The notes: generated by a model from the letters alone, not told the origin. Shown: positions 1 to 4,981, counted from the first letter of the stretch. The stretch is 5,104 nucleotides of DNA from Bacteroidales bacterium (GCA_017472115.1 JAFUQW010000139.1:1-5104), one strand, 5' to 3'. Translations and numbers: made by a program.

Positions 1-98
1 ACCAGCACATTCTTCAATGCGCGGAAGTTGTCACAGGCAAGAGGCCAGCGTGACAGCTGGTCTCCTACAAACTTATATATCGATTTATTATTATTCAT
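1..98 (-). CDS. N-terminal fragment of a DUF4922-like protein (runs off the left edge)
   Basis: A short open frame starts at an ATG (96-98) and stays open to base 1, giving 33 residues that begin MNNNKSIYKFVGDQLSRW and continue with PLACDNFRALKNVLV. The start overlaps the end of the glycosyltransferase gene by 8 nt (ATGAATAA, which also contains that gene's TAA), an arrangement typical of translationally coupled genes. The W-P-L-A-x-x-N-F-x-A-L-x-x-V pattern matches, from memory, the N-terminal helix of Bacteroidota DUF4922 proteins, which have a pattern like W-x-L-A-x-x-N-Y-x-A-L-x-x-V before their conserved domain. Those proteins are thought to be related to nucleotide-sugar phosphorylases of the HIT/GalT type. 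Too little is visible to assign a function, because the conserved NPAR and CFLC-like motifs of the family would lie outside the window. That a gene starts here is fairly secure from the overlap and the protein-like composition. The family call is tentative. Confidence 0.6.
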   Translation of the reverse strand, partial: MNNNKSIYKFVGDQLSRWPLACDNFRALKNVL

Positions 99-1437
99 TC
101 CTGTCTCCATTCATTGCGATACGTGCCTCGAGCTCCCATGTACGGATCCTGTCCTTATACAGATTGTTGGCATTGACCTTTTCGAACTCAAGCGATGCAT
201 CCGAATTTCCCTCCCATCTGCGGCAGCAGTAAAGTACATCATAAATCCGTCCGATACGGTATTCACGGCTTATCCTCAGACCGAGGGCATAGTCCTCACC
301 ATAGCTCGTATTCGGAAGATTGATTTTTCTCAGAAGCGGGGTCCAGAAAGCTCTCGGAGCTCCCAGTCCGTTGATTCTCAATGCATTGTTACGTCCGTTC
401 CCTTCAGTCCATTCGCGATGGTCAATGATTCCCGGAGGAATTGGATTCATTGAGAAATCAGTCATCTGATACGTACCCACCACCATCGCGCAATTCTGCT
501 CACGGAAGGCATTGACCACCTTGGTCAGAGTGTCCGGACCGCTGTAAACATCGTCGCTGTCCAGCTGCACTGCAAATTCTCCGCATTTATCATGATGGAC
601 CGCCATGTTCCAGCATCCGCCGATCCCGAGATCATATCTTTCCGGAACGACATGCACCAATCTGTCATCCTTGGCAGCCATCTCAGCCAGAAGTTCCGTT
701 GTTCCGTCTGTCGAATGATTATCGACGACTATCACATTGAAAAGGAAATCGCATTTCTGGCTCAGGGCGCTTTCAACGGCATCCTTCACCGTCCTGATCC
801 TGTTGAATACAGGAATCACCACTGTCGCCGTCACAGGGAAACAGTCATTCTGAGTGCCCGCATCCTTGAACACAGGCGGAAGCCAGGCCCCGATACGCTT
901 CAGATGTTCCGTGCATATCTCCTCCATCTCTATCTGAACCTCACGATTGCGCGGATCCACATAGTCGAACTGCTTCTCTCCCGACTTGCGAAGATCGGTC
1001 TCGACTTCCGTATAGAGATATTCATTCATATGCACGATCTTGTTCATCCTCAGACGAAGATCGTAAAGAGCACCCCATCTCCTGTCCACAGTCATCTGCT
1101 CAACAGCCTTCCGGAACGATGAAGTCCTGAACAGCAGCACGCTTCCGAAATCGAAATCGTTTCTGAGCGCTCCCTTCTGACACTCGATCAGCGGATGCTT
1201 ACGACGCACCTCGTTGCCATCAGCGTCTGCAATCAACTCATAATGATCCGCATATACCATGTCCGCACACGTATCGTCTGCCACCGCCGTCATGCGTCCG
1301 ACAGCAAACATGCCCATCTCAAGCGGATAGGGCTTTGTGTAAAAAATCATGTATTCTTTTGTGAGCGACTTTGCAATTTCACGCAAAGCTTCTGTAGAAT
1401 TGAACGGAACTCCCGAAATGAAATCTATCTCTGACAT
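91..1437 (-). CDS. Family 2 glycosyltransferase with a degenerate N-terminal GT-A half domain
   Basis: This is a predicted cytosolic enzyme of 448 residues that transfers a sugar from a nucleotide-sugar donor, probably to a surface polysaccharide, glycolipid or glycoprotein glycan. Acceptor and donor cannot be read from the sequence. The complete GT-A domain runs from about residue 203 to 410. It contains the opening strand VVIPVFNR (206-213), the nucleotide-binding VVDNHSTDGT (237-246), the metal-binding LDSDD (292-296, a DxD motif) and the ED pair at 381-382 in YGEDY, the usual position of the catalytic base. Residues about 25-115 look like the second half of another GT-A fold (EYMIFYTK, then DMVYADHYE, then DFDFGS), but the nucleotide-binding first half and a DxD are absent, so this part is probably non-catalytic. 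I see no signal peptide or membrane segment. The ATG is 45-50 nt downstream of a good promoter. The last codons overlap the next gene by 8 nt, so the two are probably one operon. Confidence 0.9.
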   Translation of the reverse strand: MSEIDFISGVPFNSTEALREIAKSLTKEYMIFYTKPYPLEMGMFAVGRMTAVADDTCADMVYADHYELIADADGNEVRRKHPLIECQKGALRNDFDFGSVLLFRTSSFRKAVEQMTVDRRWGALYDLRLRMNKIVHMNEYLYTEVETDLRKSGEKQFDYVDPRNREVQIEMEEICTEHLKRIGAWLPPVFKDAGTQNDCFPVTATVVIPVFNRIRTVKDAVESALSQKCDFLFNVIVVDNHSTDGTTELLAEMAAKDDRLVHVVPERYDLGIGGCWNMAVHHDKCGEFAVQLDSDDVYSGPDTLTKVVNAFREQNCAMVVGTYQMTDFSMNPIPPGIIDHREWTEGNGRNNALRINGLGAPRAFWTPLLRKINLPNTSYGEDYALGLRISREYRIGRIYDVLYCCRRWEGNSDASLEFEKVNANNLYKDRIRTWELEARIAMNGDRNE

Positions 1438-1488
1438 AAAAACATTTTAAATTCCTTCCGCCCCGACTAAAGGCCGGAATATCAGAGA

Positions 1489-1519
1489 CAAATTTAAACA
1501 ATTACTTCCATTAAACAAA
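1489..1519 (-). promoter_or_regulatory. Bacteroidota-type promoter for the glycosyltransferase gene
   Basis: On the minus strand there is a -33 TTTG (1519-1516), a 19-nt spacer and a -7 TAAATTTG (1496-1489), which fits the TAnnTTTG consensus of the Bacteroidota primary sigma factor. Transcription should begin near 1480-1484, leaving a leader of about 45 nt before the ATG at 1437. The -33 element lies within the T-tract of the preceding hairpin terminator. No operator or riboswitch is evident in the leader. Confidence 0.7.
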
Positions 1520-1546
1520 AATCCCGAAATATCTTGGACTTCGGGA
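1516..1546 (-). terminator. Intrinsic terminator of the HEPN/MNT cassette
   Basis: Read on the minus strand, a perfect 7-bp stem (TCCCGAA with TTCGGGA, positions 1546-1540 and 1528-1522) closes an 11-nt loop and is followed at once by TTTTTG. The stem begins 5 nt after the stop codon of the nucleotidyltransferase gene, the usual place for a rho-independent terminator. The T-tract shares bases with the -33 box of the next gene's promoter. Confidence 0.75.
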
Positions 1547-1551
1547 ATAAA

Positions 1552-1848
1552 TCATATCAATATACCTGTTTCACATATATCATGATATAACGGGTCGTCA
1601 CTATCCTTCTGCAGGAGAACAGGCTCGATAAGATTGCTTACTTTCCTACGCAACCGCCATAACATCGGAGTATCGGCAAAGAAGTCATCATCCAGTTTCT
1701 CGACGATGACAGCAATATCAATGTCACTGTCAGGCGTATTGGTCCCCTTGCTATAAGAACCATAGAGATACACAGCTTCAAGTGACATCTTTTCCGACAC
1801 CACTTTCTTATAAGCCTTAGCCAACTCTATAGCCTTTCCTTTATCCAT
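1552..1848 (-). CDS. mntA: Minimal nucleotidyltransferase, MntA-like antitoxin
   Basis: This 98-residue protein belongs to the MNT branch of the DNA polymerase beta nucleotidyltransferase superfamily. The signature GS-x10-DxD is intact, with G30-S31 in YLYGSYSKG and D42/D44 in DSDIDIAVI. E75 in the strand LIEPVLL is a candidate for the third metal-binding carboxylate. The C-terminal GILI resembles the usual ending of these proteins. In type VII toxin-antitoxin systems the MntA partner neutralises the HEPN toxin by adding AMP to it. Here the gene follows a HEPN gene, overlaps its end by 22 nt and shares its promoter, so an equivalent role is inferred. The ATG is the only plausible start, because it leaves a normal-length N-terminal helix before the GS motif. 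The active site shows no sign of decay. It could instead modify another target. The symbol rests on family and context, not on close similarity to a characterised protein. Confidence 0.87.
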   Translation of the reverse strand: MDKGKAIELAKAYKKVVSEKMSLEAVYLYGSYSKGTNTPDSDIDIAVIVEKLDDDFFADTPMLWRLRRKVSNLIEPVLLQKDSDDPLYHDICETGILI

Positions 1849-2213
1849 TGCTGTAAAGTTCTTGTTTCTTCAAGGAGTCTTTCACAATATTCGTGCGTAA
1901 GACTTTTCATCAAGCGTTCCTTATACGAAGGATAACGTGCTTCAATATTAAGAGGCTCCAGCACATCGATAAAATCAAGCTGTTCGCCATTCATCAGTTT
2001 ATCAAGCCCCGTCTTCTCAGCCAATCTTGTCAGCGTATGTATCTTCAAAGGAATCTCAGTCAGATTGGCAGTCCAAAAGGCCTTCAAAGCCTTTTCAATT
2101 GTCTGATGACACATAAAACCTACATACAGGTAACGCTTAGTCTCAAGCATCGCTTCAGCAGTTTCAATGTCATACTCCGACATATCCATCCAATATCTAA
2201 CCCTATCTTCCAT
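1827..2213 (-). CDS. hepT: HEPN-domain protein, HepT-like toxin
   Basis: This is a small, all-helical HEPN protein of 128 residues. The segment CHQTIEKALKAFW (35-47) is the hallmark of the PF05168-type HEPN family (HxQxxEKxLK), and ARYPSYKE (92-99) is the conserved turn before the last helix. In toxin members an R-x4-6-H motif forms an RNase site. Here the candidate is R100-x6-H107, followed by Y109 (an H-x-Y arrangement like that of characterised HepT toxins, where the tyrosine is the AMPylated residue). I cannot confirm from one sequence that this is the aligned catalytic motif. The pair is probably a type VII-like toxin-antitoxin system with the downstream nucleotidyltransferase. An in-frame TTG at 2231 would give 6 more residues but lies inside the -7 promoter element, so the ATG at 2213 is preferred, with a leader of only about 10 nt. 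The cassette looks more AT-rich than its flanks and has its own promoter and terminator, which fits acquisition as a unit. Confidence 0.85.
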   Translation of the reverse strand: MEDRVRYWMDMSEYDIETAEAMLETKRYLYVGFMCHQTIEKALKAFWTANLTEIPLKIHTLTRLAEKTGLDKLMNGEQLDFIDVLEPLNIEARYPSYKERLMKSLTHEYCERLLEETRTLQQWIKERL

Positions 2214-2228
2214 AGACACATCTTTCCG

Positions 2229-2259
2229 CAAAGATAGAAATAGAAGTCAAATTATCAAA
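2229..2259 (-). promoter_or_regulatory. Bacteroidota-type promoter for the hepT-mntA cassette
   Basis: The minus strand carries a -33 TTTG (2259-2256), a 19-nt spacer and a -7 TATCTTTG (2236-2229), an exact TAnnTTTG match. The start of transcription is expected around 2220-2225, only about 10 nt before the ATG at 2213. This position excludes the upstream TTG (2231-2229) as the start codon of hepT. I found no convincing terminator between the Nudix gene and this promoter, so some read-through from upstream is possible. Confidence 0.7.
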
Positions 2260-2300
2260 CACTTAAGCCTGTTAAAGTACTACACAAAGGATTGGATTAA

Positions 2301-2891
2301 CTATAGCAAGGCAAGCAGGGATGGGCGGATCATGCGGAATTCGCTTTCGAAATTGGGAGTGAAGAGGCCTTTGCCGAGGTTTGCGTCGATTTCTTCTATC
2401 GGCCACCAACGTCCCTCATCGACTTCGTCCTTGTCGGGGGTAAGGTCATATGAACCGACGGCTGCAAAGATGCAGACCATTTCCTTCTCGATTTCGGATT
2501 CGAAGATATAAGTTTCTATATGTATGGGATTGAACTCCGTAAGTCCGAGCTCTTCCGAAGCTTCGCGGAATGCAGCCTCGTGGAAACTTTCACCGAATGA
2601 CACATGACCACCGACAGCCGTATCCCATTTACCCGGCTGGATAAATTTACGCATCGAGCGTTTCTGGAGATATATTCTTGAAAATCTGTCTATTATATGG
2701 ATATGGACTACAGGATGCAGAGGCTTGGCTCCGCTGTGGCAGTATGTCCTTGAAGAACGTCCGATAACGAGTCCGTTAGGCTCGACTATCGGAAAGCATT
2801 CATCCATAGAAGAGCCGGCTGCCGGATTTCCGGCAGTCTTTGGAGGAATGACCGGAAGTGCGGCCTCGTATGGATAAATCAGTTCTATCAT
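2301..2891 (-). CDS. Nudix hydrolase of the YfcD / isopentenyl-diphosphate isomerase-like subgroup
   Basis: This is a Mg2+-dependent hydrolase that cleaves a nucleoside diphosphate linked to another group. The real substrate cannot be told from sequence. The full Nudix box spans residues 95-117 and fits G-x5-E-x7-REUxEExGU: G95, E101, then REASEELGL (109-117), with E110, E113 and E114 as metal ligands. Ahead of it lie FPIVEPNGLVIG (33-44), a conserved RxxCH-like segment (48-52), LHPVVHIHI (58-66), LQKRS and PGKWDTAVGGH (86-96), the pattern shared by YfcD-type and IDI-like Nudix proteins. The family normally begins close to the FPIVE segment, so the first 28 residues (rich in Pro, Ala and Gly) are unusual. 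An alternative ATG at 2807 (residue 29) would remove them. I kept the longer start because the sequence before it is AT-rich, as is usual in this phylum. The gene lies 58 nt after the thioesterase gene, probably in the same transcript. Confidence 0.87.
   Translation of the reverse strand: MIELIYPYEAALPVIPPKTAGNPAAGSSMDECFPIVEPNGLVIGRSSRTYCHSGAKPLHPVVHIHIIDRFSRIYLQKRSMRKFIQPGKWDTAVGGHVSFGESFHEAAFREASEELGLTEFNPIHIETYIFESEIEKEMVCIFAAVGSYDLTPDKDEVDEGRWWPIEEIDANLGKGLFTPNFESEFRMIRPSLLALL
2819..2836 (-). repeat. GC-rich perfect hairpin in the 5' part of the Nudix gene
   Basis: CTGCCGG and CCGGCAG form a perfect 7-bp inverted repeat around a 4-nt loop. In the minus-strand transcript it would fold 11 nt ahead of the alternative ATG at 2807, within codons of the unusual N-terminal extension. 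No T-run follows on the minus strand, so it is not a normal terminator. It may affect translation or simply belong to an untranslated leader if the gene starts at 2807. Confidence 0.55.
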
Positions 2892-2895
2892 TTTA

Positions 2896-2923
2896 CAGAT
2901 TCTTCGCTTCGCTCAGAATGACA
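2896..2923. repeat. Repeat-like intergenic word (TTCTTCGCTTCGCTCAGAAT core)
   Basis: The gap between the thioesterase and Nudix genes holds the word TTCTTCGCTTCGCTCAGAAT (2900-2919), flanked by GA before and GACA after. From memory, this word and its reverse complement recur between genes in many bacterial genomes, including Bacteroidota, as a short interspersed element. It contains a weak inverted repeat (ATTCT at 2899-2903 and AGAAT at 2915-2919). Only one copy lies in this window, so its repeat nature cannot be shown here. Confidence 0.45.
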
Positions 2924-2925
2924 AG

Positions 2926-2955
2926 GGTAGTTCAGAATACATAGGTGGTTCAGAA
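2926..2955. repeat. Imperfect 12-bp direct repeat at the end of the thioesterase gene
   Basis: GGTAGTTCAGAA (2926-2937) and GGTGGTTCAGAA (2944-2955) differ at one base and lie 18 bp apart start to start. The second copy contains the thioesterase stop codon (TGA at 2952-2950) and its last codon. The repeat may be a small local duplication next to the repeat-like word beside it. Confidence 0.5.
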
Positions 2956-3684
2956 GAGTATTTCGACAGTAAAGGCAGACTGATCCCCGACCTTGCCTTC
3001 GACAAACACGTGACGGCCATCCTCTTCTTCTTTCACGACTTTATAAAGCGCCACAATGTCCCCCGGCTTGGTTTCATGGTTGAAATTGATTGTAAACCAC
3101 TTGACCGGCCTTGTCGAAGCTATATCATAATCAACGGCATCCATGGCCCACTGCATGTACATGGCGTTGTTGGTGTGACCGTTCATATCCACATCCGAAT
3201 AGGCCACATGATGATCCATGACATACTGAGGCTCGGCATCCTTAGGCATCACCACCTTGTCGGCGGGGGTTTCGATCACATTGTCAAGGCATACGGTCCC
3301 TTCTTCCATCAGCTTCGGATCACGCACCAGACGACGGGTCTCCAGATTGAGCACCAGCCATGATGTCGTGGCCTTTACCCTTTCTCTTCCTTCGTCATCG
3401 GTAAGGATGAAGTCTCTGAGAAAGAACAGCCTGTTCAGGCCTTTATGCCAGGTCCTGAGAGTAATGTTTTCTCTCCATTTCGGAGCATCGACAAACTCGA
3501 CATGCACACGAGAAAGTATCCATGCGGTATTTGTCGCGATGAGGTCATCATAACCGAAGCCAAGATATACGGCATGCTGTCCGGCCGCTTCCTGAGCAAG
3601 GTCCATGAATGACGATGGTTTCAGACGCCATGAAGCGTCGGTATCATAACAAGGAATTGTAAATTTCTGTTCGAATCTTATCAT
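2950..3684 (-). CDS. Acyl-ACP thioesterase (double-hotdog, PF01643 type)
   Basis: This cytosolic enzyme hydrolyses acyl-acyl carrier protein, releasing a free fatty acid and ending chain elongation in fatty acid synthesis. Its 244 residues match the usual size of bacterial acyl-ACP thioesterases, which have two tandem hotdog domains (here roughly 1-130 and 150-244). The first domain has the typical YDTDASWRLKPSSFMDLAQE start and the WILSR strand. The second has YSDVDMNGHTNNAMYMQW (162-179), where D166, N168 and H170 correspond to the catalytic Asp/Asn/His group of plant Fat enzymes. E204 in NFNHETKPGD is at the position of the additional active-site acid. The chain-length preference cannot be read. 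The start ATG lies 3 nt after the stop of the HU-type gene, so the two genes are surely co-transcribed. The family is widespread in gut Bacteroidales, and nothing in the active site is missing. Confidence 0.93.
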   Translation of the reverse strand: MIRFEQKFTIPCYDTDASWRLKPSSFMDLAQEAAGQHAVYLGFGYDDLIATNTAWILSRVHVEFVDAPKWRENITLRTWHKGLNRLFFLRDFILTDDEGRERVKATTSWLVLNLETRRLVRDPKLMEEGTVCLDNVIETPADKVVMPKDAEPQYVMDHHVAYSDVDMNGHTNNAMYMQWAMDAVDYDIASTRPVKWFTINFNHETKPGDIVALYKVVKEEEDGRHVFVEGKVGDQSAFTVEILF

Positions 3685-3687
3685 CTT

Positions 3688-4785
3688 CTATCTGAAGTTA
3701 ATGATTTCCAGCTCCTCAGGCGTATAAAGGATTTCATTCAGGAAATCAGGGAAAATACGCATGACGAGCATATAGATCACAAGCAGGACGATCACACCGG
3801 CCACGACCATACCTACGGTCTTAAGAATGTTTCTTTCAGGTCTCTCCTTGATCTTGATTCTTACCGGCTCTTCTTCCAGGACTGCCGGCTCTTCCTCGAC
3901 TGTCGATTCCTCTTCGACTGTCGGTTCCTCCGGCTCAAACGGATCTTCCGTCACTTCAACCGGTTCTTCCAACACTTCAACCGGTTCTTCCGGAATCTCC
4001 GGATCGTCAGCAGGGGCCTCCATGACAATGACAGGTTCTTCTACAAGCTCCGGTTCTTCTTCCGGCTGCGACTCCTCTACAGGCAGCAGCTCCTCCTCAG
4101 GCAGGGGTTCCTCCTCAGGCTCAACTTCTGCCTCATCAGCCTGTTCAGGCTCATCGGCAACTTCCGGTTCATCGGCAACTTCCGGTTCAGCATCAGCGAC
4201 TTCCGGTTCATCGGCAACGACGACATCTTCAAGAGGGTCAGTATCTTCCGGAATCTGTTCCCAGTCCATAGGGACAAGCTCCTCATCAAGCTCAATATCT
4301 ATAGGTTCATCCATGATCTCCTTCAATTCTTCGACAACAGCCGTCACCTCCTGAGGAGTCTCTTCATGAGTTTTCAGAGAAATCGGTTCAAGTCCGAATC
4401 CTGCAGGATAAATATCAAGATCCTCATCTGCTACAAAAAACAGATTGTTTTCTTTTGTAGCCCTGAGACGACCTAAGCCGGGAAAGACTACAGCCTTCTT
4501 GGAATGCAGCACGGACTTCAGTTCGGATACGAAATCACGGATGATCCTCTCAGCCATTTCCGGCTCGATTCCGTTGGTTTCGGCATAGAACCTTACAAGC
4601 ATCTCACCTTCATCAGGCTTTGATCTGAAATAAAGTCTGCGGTAAGGAGGAGTAATCGTATATCCCCTGTCAGTAAAGGCAGACGGGACAATTTCAGCCA
4701 CAAATGATCCGAGGCCGGGAAGTACGACTCTGTCATTGTCAAGTATGAGTTCCTTGACCATCTTAGACAAAAGATCTATATCCAT
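3688..4785 (-). CDS. Membrane-anchored HU-CCDC81-type DNA-binding domain protein with acidic repeat linker
   Basis: With the ATG at 4785 the protein has 365 residues. Residues 1-57 resemble the first, and about 63-138 the second, HU-like domain of the bacterial CCDC81 type: each has the turn PGLG (23-26 and 102-105) followed by a strand pair. Residues 140-307 form a low-complexity linker dominated by Glu, Pro, Val, Asp and Ala, with tandem ADEPEV and EEP units. A basic stretch (RIKIKERPERNILK, 309-322) precedes one membrane helix (about 323-342) and a 23-residue tail. By the positive-inside rule, the HU part and linker face the cytoplasm and the tail the periplasm. Related Bacteroidota proteins often end in a SPOR domain, which is missing here. 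A role in tying DNA or another partner to the inner membrane is inference. A TTG at 4806 would add 7 residues, but ATG leads directly into the domain and is preferred. The gene is first in a unit with the thioesterase. Confidence 0.82.
   Translation of the reverse strand: MDIDLLSKMVKELILDNDRVVLPGLGSFVAEIVPSAFTDRGYTITPPYRRLYFRSKPDEGEMLVRFYAETNGIEPEMAERIIRDFVSELKSVLHSKKAVVFPGLGRLRATKENNLFFVADEDLDIYPAGFGLEPISLKTHEETPQEVTAVVEELKEIMDEPIDIELDEELVPMDWEQIPEDTDPLEDVVVADEPEVADAEPEVADEPEVADEPEQADEAEVEPEEEPLPEEELLPVEESQPEEEPELVEEPVIVMEAPADDPEIPEEPVEVLEEPVEVTEDPFEPEEPTVEEESTVEEEPAVLEEEPVRIKIKERPERNILKTVGMVVAGVIVLLVIYMLVMRIFPDFLNEILYTPEELEIINFR
3896..3931. repeat. 18-bp tandem repeat (2 copies) in the acidic linker
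   Basis: TCGACTGTCGATTCCTCT (3896-3913) is followed directly by TCGACTGTCGGTTCCTCC (3914-3931), with two differences. On the coding strand they specify the doubled TVEEE unit. The repeat keeps the reading frame and lies wholly inside the HU-type gene. Confidence 0.75.
3952..3991. repeat. 21-bp-period repeat (2 copies) in the acidic linker
   Basis: The 19-nt word CACTTCAACCGGTTCTTCC occurs identically at 3952-3970 and 3973-3991. It encodes repeated EEPVEV-like units of the linker. Perfect identity at the DNA level suggests a recent duplication by slippage or unequal exchange. Confidence 0.8.
4151..4218. repeat. 18-bp tandem repeat array (about 3.5 copies) in the acidic linker
   Basis: TCATCGGCAACTTCCGGT occurs twice in perfect tandem (4151-4168 and 4169-4186). 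A 21-bp variant follows (4187-4207), then a partial copy (4208-4218). The array encodes the ADEPEV units of the HU-type protein. All length steps are multiples of three, so copy number can change without breaking the gene. Confidence 0.8.
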
Positions 4786-4834
4786 AAGTTCAGTGTTTAA
4801 TGCCAAGAGGCCGGTTAGTTATCCGTAAGAATTA

Positions 4835-4868
4835 CAAATGTACGAAAAAACTTGCTCATCACCTCAAA
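4835..4868 (-). promoter_or_regulatory. Probable Bacteroidota-type promoter for the HU-type gene
   Basis: On the minus strand a -7 TACATTTG (4842-4835) fits TAnnTTTG exactly. The nearest TTTG (4868-4865) is 22 nt upstream, longer than the 19 nt seen at the other promoters of this window, so the -33 assignment is less certain. The expected transcript start near 4829 gives a leader of about 45 nt to the ATG at 4785. It is divergent from the tRNA promoter. Confidence 0.5.
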
Positions 4869-4911
4869 AGTTCATAAAACATGAAAAATATTAAAAATTT
4901 TTACGAAAAAA

Positions 4912-4942
4912 TTTGCAGGTAATAAAAAAATGCCTACCTTTG
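4912..4942 (+). promoter_or_regulatory. Bacteroidota-type promoter for tRNA-Asn
   Basis: A -33 TTTG (4912-4915), a 19-nt spacer and a -7 TACCTTTG (4935-4942) match the phylum consensus. A/T tracts at 4883-4911, including the palindrome TAAAAATTTTTA (4892-4903), lie directly upstream and could act as an UP-like element, as expected for a strong stable-RNA promoter. Transcription should begin near 4947-4950, about 33 nt before the mature tRNA. Confidence 0.75.
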
Positions 4943-4981
4943 CAATCCCAAACGAAAAGAAAACGTTTGAGACAACAAAAT

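Noticed and set aside
68..75. -7-like TAAGTTTG on the minus strand
   Set aside because: It falls inside codons 8-10 of the left-edge gene and no TTTG lies at the -33 distance.
28..453. 141-codon plus-strand open frame opposite the glycosyltransferase gene
   Set aside because: It lies antisense to a gene with clear motifs, its product has no recognisable domain, and it has no promoter of the local type.
592..1122. 176-codon plus-strand open frame
   Set aside because: It is also antisense to the glycosyltransferase gene. The His/Arg-rich product is what reverse-complement reading of such a gene gives.
2261..2280. Possible terminator after the Nudix gene
   Set aside because: ACTTTAA and TTAAGT pair only with a bulge, the stem has almost no G/C, and no suitable T-run follows it.
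4151..4218. Regular repeats resembling a small CRISPR array
   Set aside because: The units are in direct tandem without spacers, preserve the reading frame and encode protein repeats.
4077..4295. 72-codon minus-strand frame in another phase
   Set aside because: It is a second-phase reading of the same repeat region inside the HU-type gene.
3827..4354. Plus-strand frame for a Ser/Gly/Thr-rich protein of 175 residues
   Set aside because: The composition is a direct reflection of the Glu/Asp/Pro codon repeats of the HU-type gene read on the opposite strand, so it is not an independent gene.
4804..4806. TTG as start of the HU-type gene
   Set aside because: It would add seven residues with no domain content. 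The ATG at 4785 begins directly at the HU-like domain.
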